From NCBI GenBank assembly GCA_037127315.1, contig JBBBDQ010000224.1, positions 7,298,501 to 7,362,500 on the forward strand: a stretch of 64,000 nt of DNA. Direction: 5' to 3'. Of this stretch, positions 1 through 11,454 are shown in pieces (position 1 is the first letter of the stretch; every line of letters starts with the position of its first letter). The DNA is from Ascarosepion bandense (lineage: Eukaryota > Mollusca > Cephalopoda > Sepiida > Sepiidae). The position numbers and the translations under genes are program-made. The notes below the pieces were generated by a model. The model did no database searches. It was not told the origin of the DNA and saw only the letters and a program-made list of their open reading frames with translations.

Positions 1-854
1 TAAATAACAGGGTCACCATGCATGTAGGCGATTTTTTAGAATCTGAACACAAGAATGTACGAACCTATCTATGCGTAAATGAAGAATGTGCTAAATAATT
101 TCAGTTTATTTATTAGCAATATATAACCTCAAAATATACAACTAGTATCACACTGTAGACGTGCAAACACACTCATATAAATATATACTAGGGTGTTAAA
201 GATTTCTCAACCCGACCCGACCGATAGGGGACTTCTCTTTAAAATTTCAAAATGTTGTTATTTAGCCATGTTTTTTGGAAATAAACAGGACCGAGAACTT
301 TCCATCGCCTTCACGTATATAAGCATACATCGATAATGACAAAACGTGCATTTGACAAAAAAATAAAAACGTCGAATAAGATATTTCTAGAGAACAAAGT
401 TTTTAAAGAAAGCAGTCTTTCATTATAATGCTCGATACAGAATGATGGAAAACGAAAAAGAGAAGAGAAAGTTCTCGTCACGACATTTAAGTGTAAAAAT
501 TTTACAGCGATATCTCCTGAGGAGTGTATGTCATTTCCGTGAAACTCATAGTGTAGACAAAAGAGAATGAAATTTTATTTATTTATTTAGAGAGAGAGAG
601 AAAGCGAGATAAATATAACTTTTTTTAAGGTTCCTCGATTATAAGGAAGCAAAGAGAAATTAATAATTTCTACAATGGCTTCCGAAATCCCGCTCTACAA
701 CAAGAACCGCTTTATATATATATTCGAAAATTAATGAAACAAAACTGCTATTAAGTACAGTTAGCAAACATCAAACCCATTCACCATTTCTTGTTAACCA
801 GTGGCTTGCATTAGACACCATTTTTATATCTATATATTTATTTGCATTTATATT
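1..854. other. Unassigned AT-rich sequence
   Basis: I see no coding frame, RNA gene or recognisable element here. The stretch is AT-rich with a short (GA)n run near 590-602. It precedes a LINE remnant. Confidence 0.5.
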
Positions 855-1866
855 TTGAATTCTGATGAACAGAGCGCGCAGCAGAATCAAACCAGAGGTA
901 GGACAACAACAGTGCAGTTTCGTCAAAAGCACGGAAACAAGGAACACGACATGCATACTCAGAATGTTATCACAAAGAGCAATACAAGAACATATACCCG
1001 TGTTTCATAGATTACGGAAAGGTATTCGACAAAGTACGCCACAAAAACTTGTTAGAAATGCTTGACAACCTCGTCATATCCGGGAAAGACATTAAAGTTC
1101 TCAAGAATCTGTAGTGACAGCAAACCGACTGCATGTGAACAAAAATGAATTCAGCCCATATACGAAAACGCAGATAATACAGTGCTGATAGCAGACACGG
1201 AAAGAAAAATACAGAACCTTCTACAGAAGGTAACAAGAGAAAGTGAGGAGAAAGAGCTGAACATAAATTCCAAGTAAACCGAATGCATAGTTGTCAGTAA
1301 AAAGAGGTCCCCAAATAGCCAACTAGAAGTCTGGGACACTAAAATCAAACAGGCAAAAAACTTTATATAGCCGAGAAGCATTCTGACAGAGGATTGAAAG
1401 TTCGACACGGAGATCCGAAGGCAGATTGCCATGGAGACAAAGAAAAGAGTACTGGACTTTTATGTGTTATTTGTCCTCCTATATGGCAACAAATGCCGGA
1501 CAATCTTCTCAAAAATGAAGGAGGGACTCGAAGCAACTGAAAAGTGATTTTACAAAGAGACGCTGCGTATACCATGGACCGAACATGTGAGCAACAACGA
1601 GGTTTGGGAGAGTATGCAAACGAAAATGAAACTTATACTTCGGAACGCGTAATGAGAAAGGAGTGCTTGGTGAACCTTATACTCATAGGAAGGATAGATA
1701 AAAAGAGAGAGAGACGAGAAAGCGGCGCTTGATTAGCTTGACCAGGTGGATGGCAAAGCTGCGTTCGAGAAAGATACATCGAGACAAAAGTATTAAGAGC
1801 GACAAGGTGTAGGGGCAAATGGAAATCTATGATCGCCTACGTTTTGAAAGGACACGGTACATACAA
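855..1866 (+). pseudogene. RTE-type LINE reverse transcriptase remnant, copy a
   Basis: Decayed non-LTR retrotransposon ORF2. From 865 the frame reads MNRARSRIKPEVGQQQCSFV, the RT segment that also appears in the better copy at 37063-38850. The palm motif YADD appears as NADN near 1168-1179, so both the tyrosine and the second catalytic aspartate are lost. The sequence between NEFSPY (about 1146) and this motif is missing, an internal deletion of the region that normally holds GVRQG. Downstream the C-terminal pattern KKRVLD...EATEK...FYK...LRIPWTEHVSNNEV follows through frameshifts and stops. The 3' end matches the family terminus (GATCGCCTACG...GGACACGG, 1831-1860). It cannot make a working enzyme. 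RTE-clade assignment comes from the style of the C-terminal region and is inference; non-LTR origin is firm. Confidence 0.85.
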
Positions 1867-2184
1867 AAAGAATATTTATGTCGTGTACATTTTCATATAT
1901 TGAAATTTGCGGGTTTACTATTTTTAGTGGAAATATCATTTGCTGTGATCTACCGTCTGTTGAAAACTGTTGTTTTGTGTTAGGATGTAGGGGATGTTAT
2001 TTTAATCAGGAGGTAGAAAAGGAAATAACGTACAATATTGTATCATAACAGAAACGATATAAAAAAAGTAAAAGAAAAGTTGTATATTGAAATGTCCTAA
2101 TTCATATGCACGGTATGTGCAAATATTTCCTGAACATATTGAAAGGTGTACATTAGAGAAAATTGTTTTTTGGTTTAGTAATTA
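1867..2184. other. Unassigned AT-rich spacer
   Basis: No feature recognised between two remnants of the same LINE family. Confidence 0.5.
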
Positions 2185-2645
2185 TCAAAGATAAGAGTAC
2201 TGAATTGTGATGTTATATCAATCTCCCTATACGGTAGGGAATACTAGACCATACCCTCTAAGATGAAAAGACTTGAAGCAACAAAAATGTGGATCTACAG
2301 GCAGACAATGGGAATACTATGGACTGAAAGCATCAGGAACGACGAAGTTTTAAAGAAAATAGAAACAAAACGGACATTTACACTTAACATTAAGGAGAGA
2401 GCGTTGAAATTTCTAGAGCAGATAATCAGGAAAGAGAGTTTGATAATTTTGATACAGGACAAATTAAATGCGGGTGGGGCAGCTGAAAACAACACATAAC
2501 TATATAGCGAGTTTGATTAAATGGACTGTGGAACAAGTTTTAGGGGAGATAACAATGTGGTTAAATTTATTAAGAGCCACAAATGACAGGAAATTGTGGA
2601 GAGCCATGATCGCAACGTTCTGAAGGGTCACAGTACAGAAGTAGA
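2185..2645 (+). pseudogene. RTE-type LINE C-terminal remnant, copy b
   Basis: 5'-truncated fragment of the same LINE family as copy a. The frame from about 2186 reads SKIRVLNCDVIS, then LYGREY-stop-TIPSKMK, matching the family pattern RVLDCYV...YGSECWTISSKM. A longer open stretch (2263-2499) carries KRLEATKMWIYRQ and LKFLEQIIRKES, equivalent to the LEATEMWFYRR and LKFLGHAMRKES blocks. The 3' end reads GAGAGCCATGATCGCAACG near 2599-2617. Only the post-RT C-terminal domain survives. It lies in the same orientation as copy a, about 320 bp away, and the two overlap in family coordinates, so they are separate insertions or a duplicated tail rather than one broken copy. Confidence 0.8.
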
Positions 2646-2896
2646 TGTCAGCTTAAAGTATTTGCATGCTGTGTTGTGCACAATGGGACATAGTGAACTA
2701 AGGATTAGGAAATCCCCGAAGCGGAAACGAGACACTTCATAATTTTACAGAAATAGATAGTTTGTGTCTTCTTTTCTACCCCTTGTTGGCAACGTTATAT
2801 AGTGGCCGTTAGTAAAAGTTCCTCGACAGACAAATAAAATAATCTTACACTATGAATGAACTTTTCACATCTCAATTTTACCAAATTTAATTGGAG
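2646..2896. other. Unassigned sequence
   Basis: No coding or repeat feature recognised. Confidence 0.4.
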
Positions 2897-3087
2897 TAGA
2901 TAGACTAAAATATCGCCCGGTTTACACTCCACCCATGTCTACTGAACAGGTGAAGAGGCTCATCCCTTGTTTCCTGTTTAGGATGTGGTTTCTGGCTTTC
3001 TCTTTTCCAATCTTTTCACTCTTACGTAGCCCCCTGCTAATCAGTGGCGTTACTACCTTGCTCGGGGTGATATGATGAAAAAAAAAA
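2897..3087 (+). repeat. Unclassified dispersed repeat X, copy 1
   Basis: About 190 bp closely matching 31351-31540, starting TAGATAGACTAAA and ending in a run of A after GATATGATG. The A-rich end suggests a retroposed unit in plus orientation. On the minus strand both copies hold an uninterrupted frame of about 46 codons that includes RGLRKSEKIGKEKA and MSLFTCS. The class is not recognised; a SINE, a LINE tail or a processed fragment are all possible. Confidence 0.7.
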
Positions 3088-6000
3088 TTCACGATTATGA
3101 CTGGAATATTGTTGTTATTTAAAAGACCATAGTAGGAAAAGGATGTTTTCATTTTATTTTTCTGTAACCTATATTCTATGTCCATGTTATTGGATATTTA
3201 TTTTTATTAAATAAAATATTGAAAACTGGTATTATTAAATTTCCTTAGAATCTACTTCAATTTTTAATTTCTTTTCATATCAACTTTACATAAGCCATAT
3301 TTCAACGACAGATAGACATGAAGAGCAGAGGAAAAAAGGAAAAGCCCATGGTGTGATTAGAAGTAATGTCTATTGGCTTCAAAAAAGCCCAGTTAAATAC
3401 CCTAAATTTACTTTAGGTAGTTTTATATTCGGTTGATTTTAAGCCAGTTCATAATCCCGGCCAAAAAAATGGGTTACTCTATGCACTCCTAGGCCAAAAT
3501 GTAAGCCCTTTCTTTTCCCATACAACTAGATACACATTGCAACCAGGGTTACTATGAATCATGCAATGTCGCACTTCCGAAGGGATTTCAGATCCGTTAC
3601 CTCCAACATAACCTAGTGACATTTCAGAAGCTTAACTTAAGATTAATACTAATAAAATAATTATTTACAGTGCTTTATCTAAATAAAGTAAATGAGTAAA
3701 TAAAGTAAAAATAATACTTATTACTAATACTGAAACAAATATGAAGCTGATAAACATCCCAGACTGAAGTGGTTTATAGGTTGAAATTGTTAAAAAGAAA
3801 AATTTGAATAAACTTCCCCAAATAAATGTATTTATAATTGTCAATAGTTCATTAAATTCTCCTAAAAAGATTTATCCTAATAATTAAGAATATTTATATA
3901 CCGAAATCTTCAGAAAATTGATATACGGGTTTATGGCAATTTGTGTCTGTAATAAAACTCACGTCAGCCAGTTTGATTTACGATGCGTGCATCAAAATAT
4001 ACCTAACCAACTAGATACATGAAAATAAATATGCAGTACTCCGCTATACTACTGAGAAATATCGAGACTAGTTGACAGGAATAAAGGTTGAGGTGGGGAT
4101 GGAGGTGAACAGTGCAGAAACAGGTTTTGATGCCTAATTTTCGTTTTCATTGAGAGACTTCCACATCAAACTTTCTCAGATCTGCTTATATTCGAATAAA
4201 AATTTAAATCCCACGTTAGCGGAAAGGCGTACACTTAGCTTGGATATTTTTACCTGGCATTCACAGGTTTTATTTAGTTAAGGAAATGTGGCGGGCGTTT
4301 AGAAGCCAAAGGTGAAACCCAGAAGATGTGGGAATAATGACACAGGAAGAAAAATTAAATGGAGACGAAAATATATACAGCATTAGACTATTGACAGTGA
4401 TGATAGTGCTTGTTTCAGGGCGTGTATTTATTTTAAATCTCATAAGTGCGTATGTATATTTCATTCATTTTGTGTATGTTTTCTTTGTTCTAAAAATGTG
4501 TAAATACAAATAGTATTCATGGTGGTGTTAACAGCAAGTTTAAATTTATTTGAATGTTATATAAAACCAACAAAAATAATAGAAAAGGCGTCTTTTGGGA
4601 AATTTTTAAAAAAGTATTTTTCACTGATCGTTTAGTCGATTATTATCTCTCATCTTTATTATCTTTTACTTTACAAGAAAATAATTCAGAAAAAAGACCT
4701 CTAAAACCTAATTAGTTTTTGGCGATGGGTTATCAAATCAAGAAAAAATCGATGATACAAGTTGAAATTTAAGTTAATGTTTTTTTAAAATAGCATTAAT
4801 TAAAAGTCCCCAATAGTGTTTCCTATTGCGAGTTATGTCTCAGAGTAGGACACTATGTGTGTCAGTTTAGTGTTTTTGTTTATTTTACCTGAATGCTATT
4901 TGTGCTGCTAGTGTTTGCTCAATATTAGCTGCGGAGGAATGCAGAGGGTCACAGGTAGTGAAATATAAGAAAAATACTTTAATGAGGAAAAGACAATAAA
5001 GAAATTCAGAATTCAAGAAGACAGAAGATAGCCCATTTGAGAAGTTCGAGAAAAAACTGTTAGAAGAAAGAGTTTCACCTTGCTAGTTCAACAGTAAAAC
5101 GTAAAGACCTAGTTTCCAATCTAGTAACACGCTTAAACTCATGCTGTTAATGTACTTGGTTGCTTGATTAATTTGACGCAAACGGAGGAAATTAAAATAA
5201 TCTTCCGTTTGCTAACGAGATGTTTTTATAACGAGCTTCAAAAATAGAAGACCCAAAGATGAATCCGATGAAAAAAAAAAAAAAAGTGTAATGCAATAAA
5301 TAAGAAGATAGAAGCCCATATAAATCATAATCGGCAACTTTTTATTAGAATGAACGTTCAGTATATATTTAGTAATCTTAAGTCAGTCACAAGGCCATTT
5401 CTTCATAACCTCTTTCCACACATCCCTGCGAAAATAGTTTGCTCATTTTCGATTCATGATGGTTGCTTATAGCTAATTCCTTGTTTAGATTTAGTCAGGC
5501 AAAGGAGGACGGGGTTAACTGATTACATTTGAGACAAACTATGGAGATATCTTACTCGCCATTACTGTATAACAGGAGCACTCAATTTTTCCTTCCGTTC
5601 GACTTATCCACAATTGAAATAGCACCGCTTTGTGCAATTACGTTTGATACGCGTCGAAGTGATTATTGAAAAGAAAAGAGAAAGAATGAATTGTGTGCTA
5701 ATACAGCGTCAACAAATCGACTGACGCAATCGATTAAACACTTAAAAGTGATGTAACGAGATAGAAATTGAGTTGTATGCTTTGTGACGTTTAGCATTTA
5801 ATAAAAACTTAGACGTAAAAAATGATTAAACGTAGATTATTTTACTTTGCCGAAAAATGAAGTTATTATTACCGAGAGTTATTTACAGTGACCCAGGACA
5901 AATTTAATCACTGACAAATCAAGATGATAAGAAAAAGAGAAAAGAACATTATACAAGAGCACAAGCAAATGAACAAGCTAATGGGAATTTAAATGCAATT

Positions 6001-7027
6001 AAGAGGCTTAAAAATAAGGAGGTTACGAGTCAACTATAAGGCAAAATAAGAGATATAAGAGGAAACGTATAAGATAAAGATCTCAGGAAAAACGAACGAA
6101 TAGATATAAAAAGAAAAACAAATGTTTGGAAAAACAATATAAAAGAGAAATTGAAAAAGAGAAAAAATAAAGACGGAAACAGAATGAAAAATTAGAATTG
6201 TTGATGATGATTCAACAGAATCGGAATAATAATGAATCAATAAGATTAACGTGTAGATATTAGCTGAATGTTTAAATATAAGTTCCAATATATGTTATTA
6301 ACATTCATGACTGAGAGACAAGGAGATAACGTTGAAAAATAAACATTTGTTGTGTAAAAGAATGTCCTTTTTCTTTTAATTTTTAAACTACAGGTTTATA
6401 GTTTACATATATCTATATATAAAATTGTGGAACTTCCTTTAACCCGTCCGTCACGCACTTTAAAATAACCATAAATGACCGATCGAAACCAGTTTTGAAG
6501 AGAAACGCAAACGGGTAAGGAGATACAAAGTACTGTTGGTTTTACTAGGACGTCTAGTTTAGTTCAACAAATTATCATTTAATTGTGGGAGGGAATAAAG
6601 TTTTATTATTTACCATAGAAAATACTCCCACTATTTAAAAAAACAATTTAATGATTACAATAAATACTTATTTAGTAAATATACAATAATGTTTCTTTTT
6701 TTATTTTTTTATTTCTTTTCTTTAAGTTTATATACATATTTAATTCTAGTAAAATATAATACACAGTAGTAGCACTGTAAATCTTAAAAAATGTAGGTAG
6801 TGTTTATAAATCTCGACAAAAATGTTAGCGATAACTTGACCAATGCTAAATATTGTGAGGATTTCAACACGTGCCAGTTTGTTACAAACAATTCTAGTGT
6901 ATAATATTTGTATTTGTTTTAGCTGAGGTAACTGTAGCTATAAGAAAATGTAATATGCAGTGACCTGAAAAAATTTCCTTGTTCGTCTGTTAAATGTTAC
7001 TATATTGTTTTAATATAATTTCAAAAG
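3088..7027. other. Long unassigned AT-rich region
   Basis: Nearly 4 kb without a credible coding frame or recognisable transposon protein. The short open frames (for example 4328-4513 and 6034-6288 minus) are low-complexity. A poly-A run lies at 5271-5285. A TCTATATATAAAA string near 6411-6424 recalls some Helitron left ends but stands alone. Confidence 0.5.
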
Positions 7028-8095
7028 AAGGAAATGAAGATTAGAAGGAGGGGAAGAGAAGAAGGTACATAAGATAGAGAAGAAAGAGACGAAGAGAAGC
7101 AAAGAGAAGAAAGAAGCAAGGAGGATATAAGATAAGAAAGAGGCGAAGAGATAAGAGAAAAAACAGGCAAGGAGGAGAGAAGAGATAAGAAGAGAAACAG
7201 GCGAGGAAAATATAAGAGAAAAACAGGCGAGGAAGTGTTAAAAAGAAGGTGAAGTAAAGAAAAGAGATAAGAAGAGAAAAAGGTGAGGAGGACATAAAAG
7301 AAGAAAAAAGTAAGGCGGAGATAAAAGAAGAAGAAGGTGAAGAGGTGATAAGAGAAGAAAGAGGCGAGGAGGAGATAAGAAATTAGAGGAGGAGATAGGA
7401 GAAGAAGGAGATGACGAGGAGATAAAAGAAGAAAGAAGCGAGGCGGAGATAAGAAAAGTAAGAGTCGAGGAGGAGATAAGAGAAGAAAGAGGTGAGGAGG
7501 AGATAAGAAAAGTAAGAGGCGAGGAGGAGCTAAGAAAAGGAAGGGAAGTTGGAAGAAGAAAGAAGAGATTAGTAAAAAAAGAGGCGAGGAGGAGATAAGA
7601 GAAGAAAGAGGTTAGAAGATTAGAGAAGATTAGGAGGAGATAAGCGAAGATAGATGGGAGAAGAAAAGGGAGGCGAGGAGGATACAAGAAAAGGAGGAGA
7701 TAAAAGAAGAAGAAAGAGATTAGTGAAAAAAGAGGCGACGAGGAGATATGAGATAAGAGAAGAAGAAGGCGATGAAGGGAAAAAAAGTAATAAGCGAGGA
7801 GGTTTTAAGAAATGAGAGGAGACCAGGAGAAGATAAAAAAAAGGAGGAGGCGTGGAGAAGATCAGAGTAGAAGAAGGCAATGAGGAGAAAAGAGTAATAG
7901 GAGGCGATGAGGAGAAAATAGTAGTAGGAGATGATAAGAGAAAAGAGGCGAGGTGGAAGAAGACTGGCAGTTGGGGGTACAGAAGAATCAAAAAGGAGGA
8001 AAATAAAGAAGAGGGAAATAGAAAAAAATGCAACGAAAAAGAAAAAGAAAGGAAAAAACAGCAGCAACTGTTTCAAAATTGCATGAGTAAAGAAT
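7028..8095. repeat. Purine-rich minisatellite of about 1 kb
   Basis: The plus strand is almost entirely A and G. It is built from imperfect repeats around GAGGCGAGGAGGAGATAAG plus AGAAGAA spacers, with a unit of roughly 27-35 bp. Strand asymmetry is extreme; pyrimidines occur mainly in GATA and GGCG. The long open frames on the minus strand (Ser, Leu, Phe and Pro-rich) follow from this composition and are not genes. Such polypurine tracts can adopt triplex structure; that is general knowledge and not shown here. Confidence 0.9.
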
Positions 8096-8522
8096 AAAGA
8101 TATGGCGATCGACACTTCAAAGAGGAAAAGAATTCTTCTTCCACGTCAAAGACAGCGATTTTTCACTAATCGCCTGAAGTTAATGCCCAGCCTGGAAGCG
8201 CTTTTGTCTCGTTTGAATTCTTTTGATCTCGAAAATTGATCATCTCAACCATTTCCCACTAACCACGCCCTTCTACTTTTAAACTGGTGTTTTCAAAATA
8301 GTCTTCAAAATCAAATCTTCGCAATCTGGAATTGTAGAAAACGTTCATAAAATTGCTCGAAATGTCACACACCGAAAACTCGAATTAACGGAGACATTTG
8401 AAAAGAGAGAACGTATCGAAAAGTTAGTGGAAAGCTTTCACATAATAACAAAAAGAAAAAGTAAAACAAAAAGTGGACATAATAAAAGTACCCCTAAACT
8501 TAAGCAGACTATTTTGAAAGCA
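8096..8522. other. Unassigned sequence
   Basis: No feature recognised between the purine tract and the foldback element. Confidence 0.4.
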
Positions 8523-8993
8523 TTCTACATTTCTTTATTTGCACTGTTCAGAATGTTGTCTTCAACTTTATTGACATATTCACAACGTTTCTGTCGTTAT
8601 AACCTCCGGCCTCCTTCAGGTGATTGAAACTTCGAACCGACCCATTTATTTCAATCTTTGGTGTATATTGCTCTCGTTTCATGAACCATGCTACTCCGGA
8701 TATCTTAGTTGCCACCCTTTAACTCATCTCTCTATGTTATTTCTTCGCCATTGTTGTAGCCAGATATTGAAGTCACAATTCTTTGAGAATTGGGTTAAAG
8801 AGCGATAACTAAGACATGAAAGTAGCACAGCTCATGAAACGAGAACAAAATCATCAAAAATAAAATTTAGGTTTGAAATTTTAATGACCTGAAGAAGACC
8901 GGTGTGTACAAAGGTCGAAACGTCGTGAATATGACAATAAAGATAAGGACAACAGTCCGAACAATGTAGATAATACCGCATCTCAGAAGTGTT
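8523..8993. repeat. Foldback element A with hammerhead-like arms
   Basis: Inverted arms surround a central core. The left arm contains ACTGTTCAGAATGTTGTC (8543-8560), and the right arm, read in reverse, gives the related string ACATTGTTCGGACTGTTGTC. Pairing continues inward: CTCGTTTCATGAACCATGCT on the left matches the complement of the stretch around 8815-8845. The core 8700-8790 has a tRNA-like look on the minus strand. The right arm contains CTGAAGA, a 4-bp stem and GAAAC. The same architecture and core recur at 47168-47533. Arms of this kind with CTGANGA/GAAAC motifs are known from Penelope-like elements; the link here is inference. Confidence 0.7.
8889..8920 (+). other. Hammerhead-like motif in element A
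   Basis: CTGAAGA (8889-8895), stem GACC/GGTC (8897-8900 with 8913-8916), 12-nt loop, then GAAA (8917-8920) followed by CGTCGTG. This matches the CUGANGA...GAAA core of hammerhead ribozymes. The base after the presumed cleavage U is G, which is not favoured, so this copy is probably inactive. Confidence 0.45.
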
Positions 8994-9634
8994 GACAAAT
9001 ATATTTCTTGTTCTGAAAGTCAAGGTTGAAACCAATGGTGATTTTATTAAATAAAACTACTCTTGCATATTTCAAGATATTCTTGTGTAATGTTGTTAAA
9101 TGTATCTGTTAAATTGAGTGAATTAGGCACATTTCAATCTTCACCACTAATTCAGTTCTCAAACAAATTTCAAACTGTTTACAGAGTTATATAGAACACC
9201 ACCTTAGCTTCATTTTGAAAAAAAAAATTGAATTTTGGTTCGGTATAAAAAGAAACTTGCATCAAAATATGTGAAGTACGAAAAGAGAGACTAACTACAT
9301 AAGTACATAAGTGAGTGGGTGAATAACGCTTCTAATAATAAATCTTTTTCTTTGTAATTTTTTTGCTAAGTAATACTTTTACATGCGGTTTTTAACATTT
9401 AAATTCTAATAATATCTTTTATCATTTTTCCTCATCAAACTTTGCTTACAACTTATCATTTTATCAGATTTATTAATCTGATTAATTATAAATAAGATTT
9501 TTTATTGTTTTTTAATCAATTCCATATCTTTTTTTTTTCATATTTTTAATGCGATTTTCAGCATTAAATTTTTATTAAATTAATAACAATGCCGGGAAAA
9601 AATCATTGATTACATGGCAAAATTCGCGCAAAAA
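8994..9634. other. Unassigned, very AT-rich
   Basis: No feature recognised; long T and A runs around 9300-9560. Confidence 0.4.
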
Positions 9635-9870
9635 AGTAATATTCTTAAGATTATGTTAAACCTGGAAAAGAACAGAACATGTTATTAAACCTTGTAAAGG
9701 TTTAATAACAAAACATACGAAATTTCTTACTTAAAATATTTCCGCTAAAAATTCAAATGCAATATTTTAAGTAAGAAATTTCTTATTTTTACTTCACTAG
9801 CATATATTGTCCTGTTCTTTTCCAGGTTTAATGACTTGTCCTGTTCTTTCTCAGGTTTAAGAATATTACT
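9635..9870. repeat. Nested palindrome cluster
   Basis: Outer imperfect arms begin AGTAATATTCTTAA at 9635 and end with its complement at 9870, sharing the string AAACCTG-GAAAGAACAG. Inside lie two perfect inverted repeats: GTTATTAAACC (9681-9691 with 9699-9709, 7-nt loop) and a 22-bp arm pair (9719-9740 with 9761-9782, 20-nt spacer). It looks like a small foldback or MITE-type element. No transposase is present. Confidence 0.75.
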
Positions 9871-9900
9871 TTTCATGCTCGCATTTTTCCAAATATGTCT

Positions 9901-9905
9901 CTCTT

Positions 9906-9944
<39 letters not shown>

Positions 9945-9970
9945 GTGTGGTGGGGTGTGGGTGTGTTTGT
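9901..9970. repeat. (TC)n-(TA)n-(TG)n microsatellite
   Basis: Compound dinucleotide tract, then an imperfect GTGTGGTGGGGTGTGG stretch. Confidence 0.95.
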
Positions 9971-10070
9971 ACCATATTTGAATTAAAGAATTCTTGTTTT
10001 TGATCGTTGCTGATGAAGCGAGATTCTTCTCGTTGAAATAGGTATTCAACGAAATGCAAATTTCGGCATT

Positions 10071-10144
<74 letters not shown>
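10071..10144. repeat. (TA)n-(TG)n microsatellite
   Basis: About six TA units followed by roughly 30 TG units, directly joined to the tRNA-like head of a SINE. Confidence 0.97.
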
Positions 10145-10147
<3 letters not shown>

Positions 10148-10575
10148 CCGAGTGGTTAGAACGTTCGCCTTCTGACCATGAAGCCTGGATTCGAATTTCC
10201 CATTGCTCGATTTGACTTCTTGAAGTTATCGATCTGGAGAAGTAGATCTCAGCGTGCGGCATCTTCGTAAAGTGCTTGAAAACCATACCACGAATTGATC
10301 CAAGCCTTGTAATGAAAATTGGGTAGACGGCTCACTTTGAGGAGTCGTCAGTGGTTGTGACCGAAGGTTTCAGTGTTCTGGCCAGACAGTTGTTCACGCT
10401 AGATATCGCGCTCTCAGTATAGTTGCAGTATAAACCGAAGGTAGATACTGTGGGTGCTGAACCAACACAAGTGTGCCTGAGCAAGCGTTTATAATGGGGA
10501 TTAGTTGGTCCCCTTCGTATCATAAAACTTTGTTTAGCTATTTCAATACCTCTTGAGATTACTGCCACATTTTTA
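10145..10575 (+). repeat. tRNA-derived SINE, family 2
   Basis: The first 60 bp read as a degenerate tRNA: GTAGCCGAGTGGTTAGAACG has an A-box pattern, and TGGATTCGAATTTCC near 10186-10200 a B-box pattern. About 370 bp of unrelated body follow. A genuine tRNA gene is excluded because no 3' acceptor strand pairs with the start. The A-box style GCCGAGTGG suggests a Ser or Leu tRNA ancestor. The 3' limit is approximate. Confidence 0.7.
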
Positions 10576-10740
10576 TTGTAGTAGTTAATACTGTACTTAA
10601 TTTTATTAGATATCTAATTTACGTTCATTTTTATTTATATGTTCCCAATAAAATTTCCAGATTATTTTAATATGTTTTAAAAACACTTCAAACTGCTGAA
10701 ATAAAATTTTGCGCCGTATCTTCTGTAGCACCTTTATATT

Positions 10741-11047
10741 CAGTCAGTCAGTTAAGTGCCATACGTGATACACGCTTGGGCGATCATGTCTCTTTCGTTC
10801 CATTACTGACTAGGCAGAACATTTTCAAGCAGTGGGTTACCATTCATTTCTGCAGTAGACTGGTTACCAACCAAGGCTATAGAACCCAATTTTTCTTGCA
10901 ATTCAACCAATATCTGAAGGGAGAAGAGATGAATCTATAGCTTTCCTAAAGGTATTTGCGTGAAGTGAATGCAATGAATTCATTTAGAATTCGAACTCGG
11001 CTTTCCGATTTCTCATTCCGAGCTGATATCCATTGCACCACAACTCA
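10741..11047 (-). repeat. tRNA-derived SINE, family 1, copy 1
   Basis: Minus-strand element. The 5' head reads GTTGTGGTGCAATGGATATC (A box) and GCCGAGTTCGAATTC (B box); the 3' end reads GGCACTTAACTGACTGACTG with a short ACTG repeat tail instead of poly-A. Related copies lie at 11749-12043, 29047-29362, 43940-44112 and 61934-62222. tRNA-derived SINEs are well known in octopus; family naming was not possible. Confidence 0.85.
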
Positions 11048-11454
11048 CTATTTTATTAAGAAATATGTACTTTCGTTGAGGAGAGACAAGTAATGTTTTA
11101 TATCCAACATGATGAATTTGTAATAGCAAGATTTTCGTTGGATTATCAGTAAGCAAGTGATAAATACATAATAATAAGTTTCATGAGAGCCACACTTTGA
11201 TAATGTGTAGAATTTCGGGTAGCGAAATGTCTAAGTATTAAATAAAAGAATATAATAACTGTCTAGAAGATTACTTTTGCTGGTTGACTATTAGAAATTT
11301 GAAAATAAACAGATCTGTTTGACAAATTAATAATTGGAAGCAAGTATAAAAGATTGATAAATAAGAAAATGCATGATCGTAAGTGAAAAGAAAGGTATTA
11401 TCTGCATAGTGAGGATATCAAAATCTAACAAGTTCAGAAACTTTACTATTTGTG
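11048..11454. other. Unassigned sequence
   Basis: No feature recognised between the SINE and the LINE remnant. Confidence 0.4.

Noticed and set aside
7041..8115. Several long minus-strand open frames rich in Ser, Leu, Phe and Pro
   Set aside because: They are the complement of a purine minisatellite; frames stay open because stop codons cannot form easily, not because of coding.
10145..10220. Functional tRNA gene
   Set aside because: A and B boxes are present but the acceptor arms do not pair and a long repeat body follows; it is a SINE head. The same applies to 29047, 41006 and 61155.
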